Source: Sphingobium sp. TCM1 (GTDB lineage Bacteria; Pseudomonadota; Alphaproteobacteria; Sphingomonadales; Sphingomonadaceae). Taken from it: a DNA stretch of 64,000 nt. This document shows positions 54,271 through 62,179 of this stretch, one piece after another. A program made the translations under genes and the position numbers. The number at the start of each line of letters is the position of its first letter. Position 1 is the first letter of the stretch. The notes under the pieces are model-generated. The model ran no database searches, was not told the origin of the DNA, and was given only the letters and a program-made list of their open reading frames with translations. The stretch lies in contig NZ_LXVX01000034.1 of NCBI RefSeq assembly GCF_001650725.1, forward strand, positions 124,001-188,000, given 5' to 3'.

Positions 54271-54459
54271 TCACCTATCTTTCTCAAGCGACCGCAGCTT
54301 CTCTTGCTCATCGTGAAGGAGTTTGCGGATTTCATTATGTCTGTCGCGATGGGCGGCATTGTGGAGAAGCGCCTGGAAGCGCAGGATATTCTCGTTGTGC
54401 GCCCAGGATCGCTTCTCGAAGTCGCTCCGACCGCTCCCGCCATCACACGCCATTTGCAA
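54271..54459 (-). CDS. Small hypothetical protein
   Basis: A 62-codon frame. Its C-terminal 45 residues read like a helical hairpin (NENILRFQALLHNAAHRDRH, then EIRKLLHDEQEKLRSLEK). The layout xxIxRFxxLL...LLxxExxKL is common in short alphaproteobacterial ORFs of unknown role. The related remnant at 50689 suggests a small family inside the island. Its start is uncertain. Confidence 0.45.
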   Translation of the reverse strand: MQMACDGGSGRSDFEKRSWAHNENILRFQALLHNAAHRDRHNEIRKLLHDEQEKLRSLEKDR

Positions 54460-54615
54460 TGCTCCCGCTAGCGACCTGCCTACGGGCGAGCGGAGCGCCG
54501 CTGGCGGCGATCCTATCGCCTCAGCGTGTCGGAGTGCACAGAGTGATGACCGTTCGCGCGCGTGTCTGTTCGATGTCGAACATAGCAGCAGCGGTTCTGA
54601 ATCTTTCCCGAAAAG

Positions 54616-55341
54616 TCAGCCGCCCGGCTGCGTTTCCGGGCCAAACAACCGATTCATCTCTGTGGTGGTCTCGGCGTAACACTCGCACGACGTCTCCTCG
54701 AGACCCGGCCGGTCGACGATCGTAATGATCCCGCGCACATAATCGATGTATCCTGCCCGATGGAGCACCTTGGCGGTCAGCGAGACGCTGGAGCGGGTCG
54801 TTCCAAGCATCGTCGCGAGGAACTCGTGGGTGAGGGGAAAGGTGTCGGCAAGGGCGCTGTCATGGCTCGTCAGCAACCAACGACAGCAGCGCTCCTCGAG
54901 CGTATGCAGTCGGTTACAGGCCGCAGTTTGTGCGAGCTGGCCAAAGGCGAAGCGCCAGTACCGCTCCATCATCCGCCTCAGATCGCGGTCTCGCTCGAGC
55001 TCGCGCGAAAGGAAAGTTCGGCTGATCTTGAGCGCGCTGCCCGGCACCTGCACCATCGTCTCGGTGATCGCCACATCGACGCCGAACAGTGCATTGGAAT
55101 CGGTGATGCCCTCGACACCGATCGCGCCCACTTCGACGGAGCGGCCATCACGCATCACCTTGACCATCGAGACGATGCCGCGGTTTACGAAATAGAGATG
55201 TTGGATCAACCCGTTAACATGATCGATGACCGCCCCCGACTCCGTCTGGATAAGCTCCATCTCGGGTGTCAGCCGTGCGAGCGTCGCCGGAGGCAGCGCG
55301 AGCAACAGGCGGTTGGTGATTGGTTCCCTTTCACTGACCAT
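54616..55341 (-). CDS. Crp/Fnr family transcriptional regulator
   Basis: A 241-residue regulator with an N-terminal cyclic-nucleotide-like beta roll (about 15-130; YFVNRGIVSMVKVMRDGRSV, VGAIGVEGI), a dimerisation helix and a C-terminal winged helix-turn-helix (LTHEFLATMLGTTRSSVSLT). It lacks the N-terminal cysteine cluster of FNR, so it does not bind an oxygen-sensitive FeS centre. It also lacks the E..SR recognition pattern of FNR/FixK, so its target differs. The ATG at 55341 overlaps the receiver gene stop by 11 nt. It may be a second layer of control below FixJ. Confidence 0.9.
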   Translation of the reverse strand: MVSEREPITNRLLLALPPATLARLTPEMELIQTESGAVIDHVNGLIQHLYFVNRGIVSMVKVMRDGRSVEVGAIGVEGITDSNALFGVDVAITETMVQVPGSALKISRTFLSRELERDRDLRRMMERYWRFAFGQLAQTAACNRLHTLEERCCRWLLTSHDSALADTFPLTHEFLATMLGTTRSSVSLTAKVLHRAGYIDYVRGIITIVDRPGLEETSCECYAETTTEMNRLFGPETQPGG

Positions 55342-55759
55342 CGTAATGCGCTCCGCCTGACCGACGGTGCGCATGCAAGAGACGGTCGATCGTGTCGCCG
55401 ACGGCTCCTTCGCGAAACGGCGTCTCGATCACCGCTCCAAAGCCGAGTCTGGCAGCTCGCTCCTGAAGGTCCGGGGTGGAGTAGGCGGTAATCAATATGG
55501 CGGGTCCATTCCAATCCCGCGAACGCAGGCACGACAAAATCTCGAAGCCGTCGAGTTCGCGGAACCGATAGTCCGCCACCAGGCAGGCAGCGCTTGTGCA
55601 AAACGGATCGTCGAGCAGTGTCTTTCCGCTCGCGTGCGCCCTGACGTCGTAGCCCCGCGCCCGCAAGACCAGCTGAAGCGATCGCCTGACGGCAGGATCG
55701 TCTCCTGCAAGCAGGATCTTCGGCTGTCCTGAATCCGAAGCGATGTTCGGGTACCTCAT
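55331..55759 (-). CDS. Stand-alone receiver protein with altered active site
   Basis: A 142-residue receiver, paralogue of the one at 10582 (shared PAILxTAY, DGFxIL and PDLxERA). The phosphoacceptor Asp is present (LVADYRFRELDG). However, the acidic pocket EDE is changed to GDD, and the conserved Lys of the KP motif is replaced by Thr (VIETPFRE). It may therefore bind but not turn over phosphate normally. ATG 55759 is preferred to 55789 because it puts the operator 67 nt upstream, as with other genes. It is translationally coupled to the Crp/Fnr gene. Confidence 0.85.
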   Translation of the reverse strand: MRYPNIASDSGQPKILLAGDDPAVRRSLQLVLRARGYDVRAHASGKTLLDDPFCTSAACLVADYRFRELDGFEILSCLRSRDWNGPAILITAYSTPDLQERAARLGFGAVIETPFREGAVGDTIDRLLHAHRRSGGAHYDGQ

Positions 55760-55822
55760 GTTGTTCCGTTCGGAGAGGAGATATTGCATCGTTTCCGATA
55801 GCGGGCGCTCCTATGCGATGCG

Positions 55823-55830
55823 TTACGTAA
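55823..55830. promoter_or_regulatory. Candidate FixJ operator upstream of the receiver/crp operon
   Basis: TTACGTAA, identical to the core upstream of phaC, centred 67 nt before ATG 55759. A weaker TTACGC lies about 25 nt further upstream. Confidence 0.55.
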
Positions 55831-55849
55831 AGCCCCGGATGAGGCGTCA

Positions 55850-55999
55850 TTACGCACGCCCCGGTTCAATGGACGGCGCAGGCCAGAAAATCCAGAAAAT
55901 GGCGGCCATGACGGCTATCCAGAACAGAACGATCGCAACGGCGGCTTTCCTGCTGATGGCAGTGACCCAGCGCTTCTGCCTGGGCGCGAAACTCCGCAA
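55850..55999 (-). CDS. Possible 49-residue single-helix membrane protein
   Basis: A minus-strand frame from TTG 55999 with basic residues (PRQKRW), one strongly hydrophobic helix (VAIVLFWIAVMAAIFWIFWP) and a short tail. This positive-inside layout is typical of small membrane proteins. It lies directly upstream of the candidate operator and receiver gene. The TTG start and lack of a good ribosome-binding site make it uncertain. The opposite strand also has an open frame. Confidence 0.35.
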   Translation of the reverse strand: MRSFAPRQKRWVTAISRKAAVAIVLFWIAVMAAIFWIFWPAPSIEPGRA

Positions 56000-56014
56000 T
56001 CAGTTTCGCCGGAG

Positions 56015-56501
56015 TTGATCGAGCAGGGCTTGCCCGATGCGCGTGCGAAGCTCCTGTACGACGCACTGAATCCCATCAGCGCAGATTTTGCCTTCTGGCT
56101 GGCGATCAGGGTCGCGCGGGCGTCCGTCGTGCGGTTCCTCGGCGTTCCGCCCGAGGTCGAGACCAATGCGCCGCGCGAAGAGCGCGCGTATCACCGCGAT
56201 CATGCGCGGCATACTTCCGTTGTCGAGACGCGCTGCCGGCCTCCAGAACGATGGCGAGAACAAGATCGTGCCGTGGCCGTTGGAGAAGATCGTGGTTCCT
56301 ACGCTCATCATCTCGGCGGCGGATGACCTCTTCAAGACCCTGCCGGGCGCCCGGTTCACGGCAGCGCATGTTCCTGGCGCTCGGTTGAAGGTCTTCGAGA
56401 CGGGTGGACACCTCATGGTGTCGCGCGGCGACGAGGTGCGCAGGACGATCGACGAATTCCTCCGCCGCCCGCCCGATCCCGCCGATGGCCGGACCGCTTG
56501 A
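56015..56501 (+). pseudogene. Alpha/beta hydrolase remnant with a frameshift
   Basis: The first frame carries ARAKLLYDALNPISADFAFW and ends near EERA (about 56190). The match then moves to another frame reading ITAIMRGILPLSRRAAGLQN, VPTLIISAADDLFKTLPGAR (catalytic Asp strand) and FETGGHLMVSRGDEVR (catalytic His). The N-terminal half with the nucleophile elbow is missing. It is 7 nt upstream of the nitroreductase relic, so the two probably once formed an operon. Confidence 0.65.
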
Positions 56502-56508
56502 GGGCGCC

Positions 56509-56775
56509 ATGAACAGGCGGACCTTTCTTGTCGGAATCGGTGGTGCGGTCGTACTCGCCGGATCGGGCGCGGTTGCGTGGAGATCGTCGGTGGGATCGAT
56601 GGCCGACTATGAGGACTATGCGCGACACCTACGCGTCCCGCTGGCCGGGAAGTCGAGCCTCCGGGAAATCATCCGCTATGCGACACTCGCGGCCAACGGT
56701 CACAATACGTAGCCCTGGCGATTCCGGGTAAAGGACAACGCTATCGATCTCGTTCCGGACTATGGGCGACGCACT
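56509..56775 (+). pseudogene. Second Acg-type nitroreductase, truncated
   Basis: The frame begins like the intact gene at 31529 (MNRRTFLVGIGGAVVLAG; IIRYATLAANGHNT). The codon for Gln in HNTQPWRF is TAG here (56710-56712), a CAG to TAG change, and the reading continues with PWRFRVKDNAIDLVPDYGRR before the match ends about 80 nt before the next gene's stop. Both a nonsense mutation and a 3' truncation have happened. Confidence 0.7.
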
Positions 56776-56854
56776 GGCGATGAATCGCTACCAAAGTCCC
56801 GAACGATGCATTTTCTGTCGCGCGAAGACTTTGTGCGGCGCGGGCGCTCGCCGC

Positions 56855-58186
56855 CTAGCGCATCTCGAAAAGCTCCTGATTGAACTGCGATCCTGTCAGA
56901 CCCCGCGACGTCATTGCGGCACACAGGCTCTTTCCAAAAGCAGCCGGACCGCAAAACCAGATGTCTGCCTCGATCCAGTCAGGCACCAGGTCGGCCAATC
57001 GATCCAATGTCAAAAAGCCGTCACGGGGCGTGACAAACAGGTGGAAGCGGACGCCCGCTTTCTCGGCGAGATCGCGAACTTGCCCGACAAAACCATCGTC
57101 GGGCGCCGCGGTCGAATAGAAAAGGTCGATACCGCCTCCCTGACCGGTCCCGGCAAGTGCCTGGAGGCGTGCGATGAAGGGGGTGATGCCAACGCCGCCC
57201 GCGATCCAGATCTGTCGGGCGCGGTTGCCCTGGAAATCGAAGCACCCATAGGGGCCTTCGATCGTCACGGGCTGGCCTACATGGAGCAGGTCCGGGAGCT
57301 TGCGCGTATAGTCGCCTAGGCCCTTGATGCTGAAGGCCAGATGGCCGTCATTATGCCATGCCGAGGAGAGGGTGAAGGGATGGGCGCCTTCACGATCGTC
57401 GGTCTTGAGGAAGGCGAACTGCCCGGCTTGATGGCCCGGCCACGCCGTCCCGACATCGACTGCCACGTCGAGAACGGCATTGCCGGGATAGATCACGAGC
57501 CGCGTGATCACCCCGGCCGCCCGGCGCGAATAGCCAATGCGCCGGAACAGGGCTGTTGTGGCGGCAACCGTGCCCGCCGCGAGCAGGACGATCATCAGCA
57601 GCCCCAGAGGCGCGGTCCAGTAGGTGCGGTCCATCAAAACCACGGCATGGAACACGAGCACGAGGAAGATCGGCGCAGTCAGGCGATGCGCCTTGAAGAA
57701 CCAGTGATACGGGAACTTCTTCCAGAGCGCGAGCAGGACGAGCACGATCAGGATGTAGAGCGCGATCTCGCCCAGCTCGGTGGCGGCGCCGCGCAAACCG
57801 TCCAGAAGATTGGCGCCAGCGGCCGGGCCGCTTCCCCTTGGTCGGCTTGGACGAACCAGCCAGCCCTGACCCACCATCCAGCGTGGGATGATCTCGAGCA
57901 GCCAATGGGCCAGCGCGAGAAGCAGGCCAGCTACGCCAAACCATTTATGGAGACGGTAGAATTTGTCGAGGCCGCCAAGCGCGCCTTCGATCTGCACTGG
58001 CCGCGCCGCCAGCACCACGCCCGCCGCCATGAAGCCGATGGCGAGAATGCCGGTGAGGTAGATGAGTTCGTGGCGGACCGCCCAGAAACCGCCCGTCAAG
58101 GCCCCGGTGCGCAGGCTTAGCAGCCAGGCAACGACGAGAATCAGAGCGAGGGCAACAGGAAGAAGTTTCAGCCGGGTCAATCGCAT
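56855..58186 (-). CDS. Ferric-reductase-like transmembrane flavoprotein
   Basis: A 443-residue membrane oxidoreductase. The N-terminal half has about six helices with heme-type histidines (RLHKWFGVAGLLLALAHWLL; FKAHRLTAPIFLVLVFHAVV), matching ferric-reductase-like cytochrome b domains. The C-terminal half is a ferredoxin-reductase module with FAD site HPFTLSS, NAD site GGVGITPFIARLQAL and the ending CGPAAFGKSLCAAM. It would move electrons from NAD(P)H across the membrane to metal, quinone or oxygen. A CTACGTAAG motif is about 108 nt upstream. Confidence 0.88.
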   Translation of the reverse strand: MRLTRLKLLPVALALILVVAWLLSLRTGALTGGFWAVRHELIYLTGILAIGFMAAGVVLAARPVQIEGALGGLDKFYRLHKWFGVAGLLLALAHWLLEIIPRWMVGQGWLVRPSRPRGSGPAAGANLLDGLRGAATELGEIALYILIVLVLLALWKKFPYHWFFKAHRLTAPIFLVLVFHAVVLMDRTYWTAPLGLLMIVLLAAGTVAATTALFRRIGYSRRAAGVITRLVIYPGNAVLDVAVDVGTAWPGHQAGQFAFLKTDDREGAHPFTLSSAWHNDGHLAFSIKGLGDYTRKLPDLLHVGQPVTIEGPYGCFDFQGNRARQIWIAGGVGITPFIARLQALAGTGQGGGIDLFYSTAAPDDGFVGQVRDLAEKAGVRFHLFVTPRDGFLTLDRLADLVPDWIEADIWFCGPAAFGKSLCAAMTSRGLTGSQFNQELFEMR

Positions 58187-58289
58187 CGCACACGTCACTC
58201 CAGAGCAGTATCGCCTGCTTCTCCCGGCCCGGCGCATTGAGCCCTCACGATACATGCAGCGCCATGGGCCGTCAGGCAGTTCGTATTGC

Positions 58290-58298
58290 TACGTAAGT
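58290..58298. promoter_or_regulatory. Candidate FixJ operator between flavocytochrome and VIT1 genes
   Basis: CTACGTAAG in a divergent gap, about 108 nt from the flavocytochrome start and 122 nt from the VIT1 start. The same string is before the Bax-inhibitor gene. Confidence 0.45.
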
Positions 58299-58415
58299 CG
58301 AGCTTCAGGGGCTCGGGTAAATGATGCCAGTGGCCCATGGCGGCAAACTGCGGAGCTTCCGCGCGCCTGTGTTAGGCTTATGTTCTTCCAGACCGAAAAT
58401 CGAGGCATATCGACC

Positions 58416-59531
58416 ATGGCCGAACCCGACGCCCTTCCGCGCTATCGTTCCAATCTTCAGGGCGAGGTTGACGGCGCGGCGATCTATGCAGCGCTTGCAG
58501 AGAGCGAGGCCGATCCCAAGCTCGCCGAAGTGTTCCGGCGGCTTGCCGCCGTCGAGGAGGCGCATGGCGATTTCTGGCGCAAACGGATCGAGGCGAAAGG
58601 CGCGCAGTTCCGTCCAACGCCTTCTGCACGAGCACGCATACTCGCGCGGCTCGCGCGGCGATTCGGCCCCGCTTTCGTGCTGCCGACGCTGGCCGCGAAC
58701 GAGACGCGCGATAGCGCCGCCTATGACAACCAGCCGGAAGCGCGGGGCGCGGGCCTGCCGGCAGACGAGCGCTCGCACGCGCTGCTCATGCGCGCGGCCG
58801 CCGGCAAGGGCGGCCTCTCCGGTCCCACACTGGCGCTGCTGGAAGGCCGGCATCGTGGTGGCGGCAACACGCTACGCGCCGCCGTGCTCGGCGCCAATGA
58901 CGGGCTCGTCTCGAACATGAGCCTCGTCATGGGCGTCGCGGGTGCGGCGGTCGCCGAACAGACACTGCTACTCATCGGCTTTGCCGGCTTGGTCGCCGGT
59001 GCCTGTTCGATGGCGATGGGCGAATGGCTGTCGGTCACCAGTTCGCGCGAGCTCTACCAGAGCCAGATCGCAACCGAGGCGGAGGAACTGCGCGAGGTGC
59101 CCGACGAGGAGCGCGAGGAATTGGTCCTCATCTACCAGGCCAAGGGCATCGATGAACTGCAGGCCCGAGCCCTAGCGGACAAGCTGCTGAGCAATGAAGA
59201 CACCGCGCTGGATACACTGGCGCGCGAGGAACTGGGGATCGATCCTGATCAGCTCGGGGGTTCCGCGTGGACCGCCGCGATTTGGTCCTTCCTGCTTTTT
59301 TCGGCAGGAGCCATCGTTCCGGTCGCGCCGTTCCTGTTTCTCTCCGGGCGTACCGCTCTCATCGGCAGCTTTGCCGCGAGCGGCTTCGCGCTGGCGCTGA
59401 TCGGCGCGGGGACGAGCCTGTTCACCGGACGGAGCGCCTTGTTCTCGGCTGTGCGACAGCTCCTCATCGGTCTCGCTGCGGCCGGGATTACCTATGGAGC
59501 GGGCGCAATTGTCGGAACATCGCTCGGCTGA
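58416..59531 (+). CDS. Rubrerythrin-VIT1 fusion protein, copy 2
   Basis: A 371-residue near-copy of the protein at 41691. From ALPRYRSNLQGEVDGAAIYA to the C-terminus most residues are identical. The ferritin-like part keeps Glu and His residues (AESEADPKLAEVF; EEAHGDFWRKRIE) and the VIT1 part is complete. ATG 58416 is chosen, since the long upstream frame overlaps the promoter. The second copy has its own promoter, unlike copy 1, which follows an alcohol dehydrogenase. Two copies suggest a high demand for Fe/Mn handling, or a recent duplication. Confidence 0.9.
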   Translation: MAEPDALPRYRSNLQGEVDGAAIYAALAESEADPKLAEVFRRLAAVEEAHGDFWRKRIEAKGAQFRPTPSARARILARLARRFGPAFVLPTLAANETRDSAAYDNQPEARGAGLPADERSHALLMRAAAGKGGLSGPTLALLEGRHRGGGNTLRAAVLGANDGLVSNMSLVMGVAGAAVAEQTLLLIGFAGLVAGACSMAMGEWLSVTSSRELYQSQIATEAEELREVPDEEREELVLIYQAKGIDELQARALADKLLSNEDTALDTLAREELGIDPDQLGGSAWTAAIWSFLLFSAGAIVPVAPFLFLSGRTALIGSFAASGFALALIGAGTSLFTGRSALFSAVRQLLIGLAAAGITYGAGAIVGTSLG

Positions 59532-59597
59532 CGTATTCCCATCGCCGTCAGGCTGCCGTCAGTCGTCGCCGCTAATCTCCTGTTGAAGGAGAAGGCG

Positions 59598-60329
59598 ATG
59601 GTCACCGGGAAACTCGTTCGCGAGAATGCGCTGAAGGTCTGGGACGTGCCGCTCAGACTGTTCCACTGGTTCCTTGTTGCGGCAATTGCGATCGCATTCC
59701 TTTCCTCGGAGGGCGACAGTCCTATCGCCGCATGGCACATTGCGGCCGGTTGGATGGCTGCGGTGCTCATTGTCTTTCGCCTGGTTTGGGGGGGCGTCGG
59801 CGGCGAGCATGCCCGCTTCGTTAATTTCGTTCGGCCATCCCTTGTTGCTGGCCATATTCGCTCCCTCCTGTCTCGCGATCCGGAACATTCGGTCGGCCAC
59901 AATCCGCTCGGTGCGCTAGCGGTTCTCGCCCTGCTCGCGGGTGTCGCTGCCGTCTTATGGACGGGCATCCAGCTCGATGCGGGCAGGGGAAGCGAAGATC
60001 TCCACGAAGCACTGGCCTACGGGCTCCTGGCGCTGATCGGCATCCATGTGGTGGCCGTCATCGCGATGTCGATGGTGACGCGCGAGAATCTCGTGCGGGC
60101 GATGATCACAGGCCGCAAGCGCACCGCCCTCCATGCCGGCGCCCGTGATGCCCGCGCGCCCGGCCCGATGGCATTGCTGGCTGGCGGCGCAGTGATCGCC
60201 GCGACGGTCGTCGCGATCCTCCGGTTCGACGCTGCTGCTTTCGGGCCGAGGCTGGAGACCGAGCGAGGCGAACGGTACGGCGGCGATCATCAGTCCAGTG
60301 AGTCTGCGGAAGGCACCGACAAGGATTGA
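59598..60329 (+). CDS. Cytochrome b561 family protein
   Basis: A 243-residue membrane cytochrome b. The family start is VWDVPLRLFHWFLVAAIAIA with the first heme histidine; others are in PIAAWHIAAGWMAAVLIVFR, LHEALAYGLLALIGIHVVAV. Four main helices are followed by an extra C-terminal helix (MALLAGGAVIAATVVAIL) and a polar tail. ATG 59598 follows GAAGGAG. It could pass electrons from quinol to a periplasmic partner not found here. It lies 66 nt after the VIT1 gene and before the metal-efflux block. Confidence 0.88.
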   Translation: MVTGKLVRENALKVWDVPLRLFHWFLVAAIAIAFLSSEGDSPIAAWHIAAGWMAAVLIVFRLVWGGVGGEHARFVNFVRPSLVAGHIRSLLSRDPEHSVGHNPLGALAVLALLAGVAAVLWTGIQLDAGRGSEDLHEALAYGLLALIGIHVVAVIAMSMVTRENLVRAMITGRKRTALHAGARDARAPGPMALLAGGAVIAATVVAILRFDAAAFGPRLETERGERYGGDHQSSESAEGTDKD

Positions 60330-60436
60330 AACATTGCATTCATGCTCGATCCTCGCGACGACTGCCGCAGGGGCCGGCGTTCGCGGTGCACATAGCGTGT
60401 CGAGCACAGCAGCCGGACCCAGGAGAATGATGCGTC

Positions 60437-61114
60437 GTGCGTGTGCTTATCGTCGAGGACAATGACCGGCTGGCGATACTGATCGCCGAAGGTCTGCAAC
60501 GCCGGGGCTTCTCGTGCGATATTGCCGGCAGCCTGGCCAGCGCCGACAACGCCATGGACGGCGCGGCTTATGACGCCATCGTGTTGGACCTGGGCCTGCC
60601 CGACGGCGACGGGATCGACTGGCTGGCCACCAGGCGCCGGTGCGGCCAGGTTCCGCCAGCCATCATCCAGACCGCGCGCGGCGCCCTGGAGGACCGCGTG
60701 ACCGGCCTGGATGCCGGCGCGGACGACTATGTGGTCAAGCCGGTCGAGATCGATGAACTTGCCGCGCGGATTCGCGCGTTGCTGCGACGGCCCGGCCCTC
60801 GCATGCAGTCCGTATTGGAGGTCGGTGACCTGACGTTCGATGCTGCCAGGCGTAGCGCGCGCTATTGCGGCAGGGCGATCGAGCTGTCCCGGCGCGAGGC
60901 GGACTTGCTGGAGTTGCTGATGCGCCGGGCCGGGACCGTGGTGTCGCGCGGCGCCATCGAGGAGGCCCTCTACAGCTTTAACGAGCCGGTGACGCCCAAT
61001 GCCGTGGAGGCAGCGATGTCGCGATTGCGGCGCAAGCTCGACGACGCCGGAGCGAGCGACAGCCTGCACACGATCCGAGGCGTCGGCTACATGCTGCGGG
61101 AAACCGCGATATGA
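60437..61114 (+). CDS. OmpR/PhoB-family response regulator
   Basis: A 225-residue regulator, with receiver (phosphoacceptor Asp in AIVLDLGLPDGDG; Lys in YVVKPVEIDE) and winged-helix output (RSARYCGRAIELSRREADLL; DAGASDSLHTIRGVGYMLR). The start is GTG 60437 after AGGAG. It overlaps the kinase gene by 4 nt. Position before the RND metal-efflux genes suggests it is a CusR/CzcR-type metal-responsive regulator. Confidence 0.92.
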   Translation: MRVLIVEDNDRLAILIAEGLQRRGFSCDIAGSLASADNAMDGAAYDAIVLDLGLPDGDGIDWLATRRRCGQVPPAIIQTARGALEDRVTGLDAGADDYVVKPVEIDELAARIRALLRRPGPRMQSVLEVGDLTFDAARRSARYCGRAIELSRREADLLELLMRRAGTVVSRGAIEEALYSFNEPVTPNAVEAAMSRLRRKLDDAGASDSLHTIRGVGYMLRETAI

Positions 61115-62130
61115 CTCGCCGCCGATCCGTTGCCCGAAGATTGATCCGCGGATTGGGGGTCGTCAGCCTGGTCGGCGCTGTATTGCTGCTTGGCGCGGTT
61201 GCCTTCTTCTATCGCCTATCCTTCGCCGATCTCAGCGCCAGGGATGCCACGATCCGTGCGATTCGCGAGATGCTGGAGCATGTCGCGCTGCCGCTGCTGG
61301 TGCTGATGGTGCCCATGGCGTTCGTCAGCCTCCGGGTCATTCGCCAGGCATTCGTGCCCATGGCGGAAGCCGCCGAGCAGATCGAAGCGGCCCGCGGACA
61401 TGAACGCGGCTTTCGGATCGATACGTCGCAGATTCCTGCGGAGGCCTTGCCGTTCACGGGTGCCGTCAACGATCTCCTCGCGCGCCTCGATGACGCGGCC
61501 GCCCGGCAGGAGGCATTTGCCGCCGACGTGGCCCACGAACTGCGCACGCCGCTCGCTGTCCTCTCGCTTGAGCTGGACCGGCTCGATAATGCCGACGCCA
61601 GCCGCCTGAAGAGCGATGTGGCGGCGATGCGGCGGCTGATCGACCAGTTGATGCTGCTCGCTCAGATCGATGCCGCCACAGCGGCGCAAATAGCGCCCGA
61701 GACAGTGCCGCTCGCTGACGTGGCGAGGGACGTCGTCAGCCTGTTGGCGCTCGGCGTGATTGCGGCTGGTCGGACGATCATGCTGGAGGCCGACACGGAG
61801 GCTCCGGTCGTGCGCGGCCGGCGCGAGGCGATTGCGGCGGCGCTGCGCAATCTCATCGAAAATGCAGTCCGCGCGACGCCGGTCGGTGGCGTCGTCCAGG
61901 TCCATGTCGGTCCCGGTCCCTCGATCCGGGTGAGGGACGAAGGACCTGGCCTTTCCCCTGACCGCCTGCATGACCTGGTCCGCCGTCACAGCCGCGCCGA
62001 CCATGCCAGCAAGGATGGCGCGGGGCTGGGTCTCGCGATCGTCGAGCGGATCATGGCCGCGCATGGCGGCACGCTGACGACCGATCCCGAAGTGCGCGAA
62101 TTGTCGCTGCGCTTCCCGGACAACAGCTAA
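61111..62130 (+). CDS. Sensor histidine kinase
   Basis: A 339-residue membrane kinase with two transmembrane segments (VVSLVGAVLLLGAVAFFY; LPLLVLMVPMAFVSLRV) and only a very short periplasmic loop, then a HAMP-like linker, HisKA (VAHELRTPLAVLSLEL) and HATPase_c (RVRDEGPGLSPDRL; GAGLGLAIVERIMAAHGG). The short sensor loop suggests it senses within the membrane or through a partner. It pairs with the regulator upstream and precedes an RND operon. Confidence 0.92.
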   Translation: MTRRRSVARRLIRGLGVVSLVGAVLLLGAVAFFYRLSFADLSARDATIRAIREMLEHVALPLLVLMVPMAFVSLRVIRQAFVPMAEAAEQIEAARGHERGFRIDTSQIPAEALPFTGAVNDLLARLDDAAARQEAFAADVAHELRTPLAVLSLELDRLDNADASRLKSDVAAMRRLIDQLMLLAQIDAATAAQIAPETVPLADVARDVVSLLALGVIAAGRTIMLEADTEAPVVRGRREAIAAALRNLIENAVRATPVGGVVQVHVGPGPSIRVRDEGPGLSPDRLHDLVRRHSRADHASKDGAGLGLAIVERIMAAHGGTLTTDPEVRELSLRFPDNS

Positions 62131-62179
62131 ATCTTCTCGCCGTCAGGGAGCGGTCAGCTTGTTCCTCTAGCGGAGAGGC

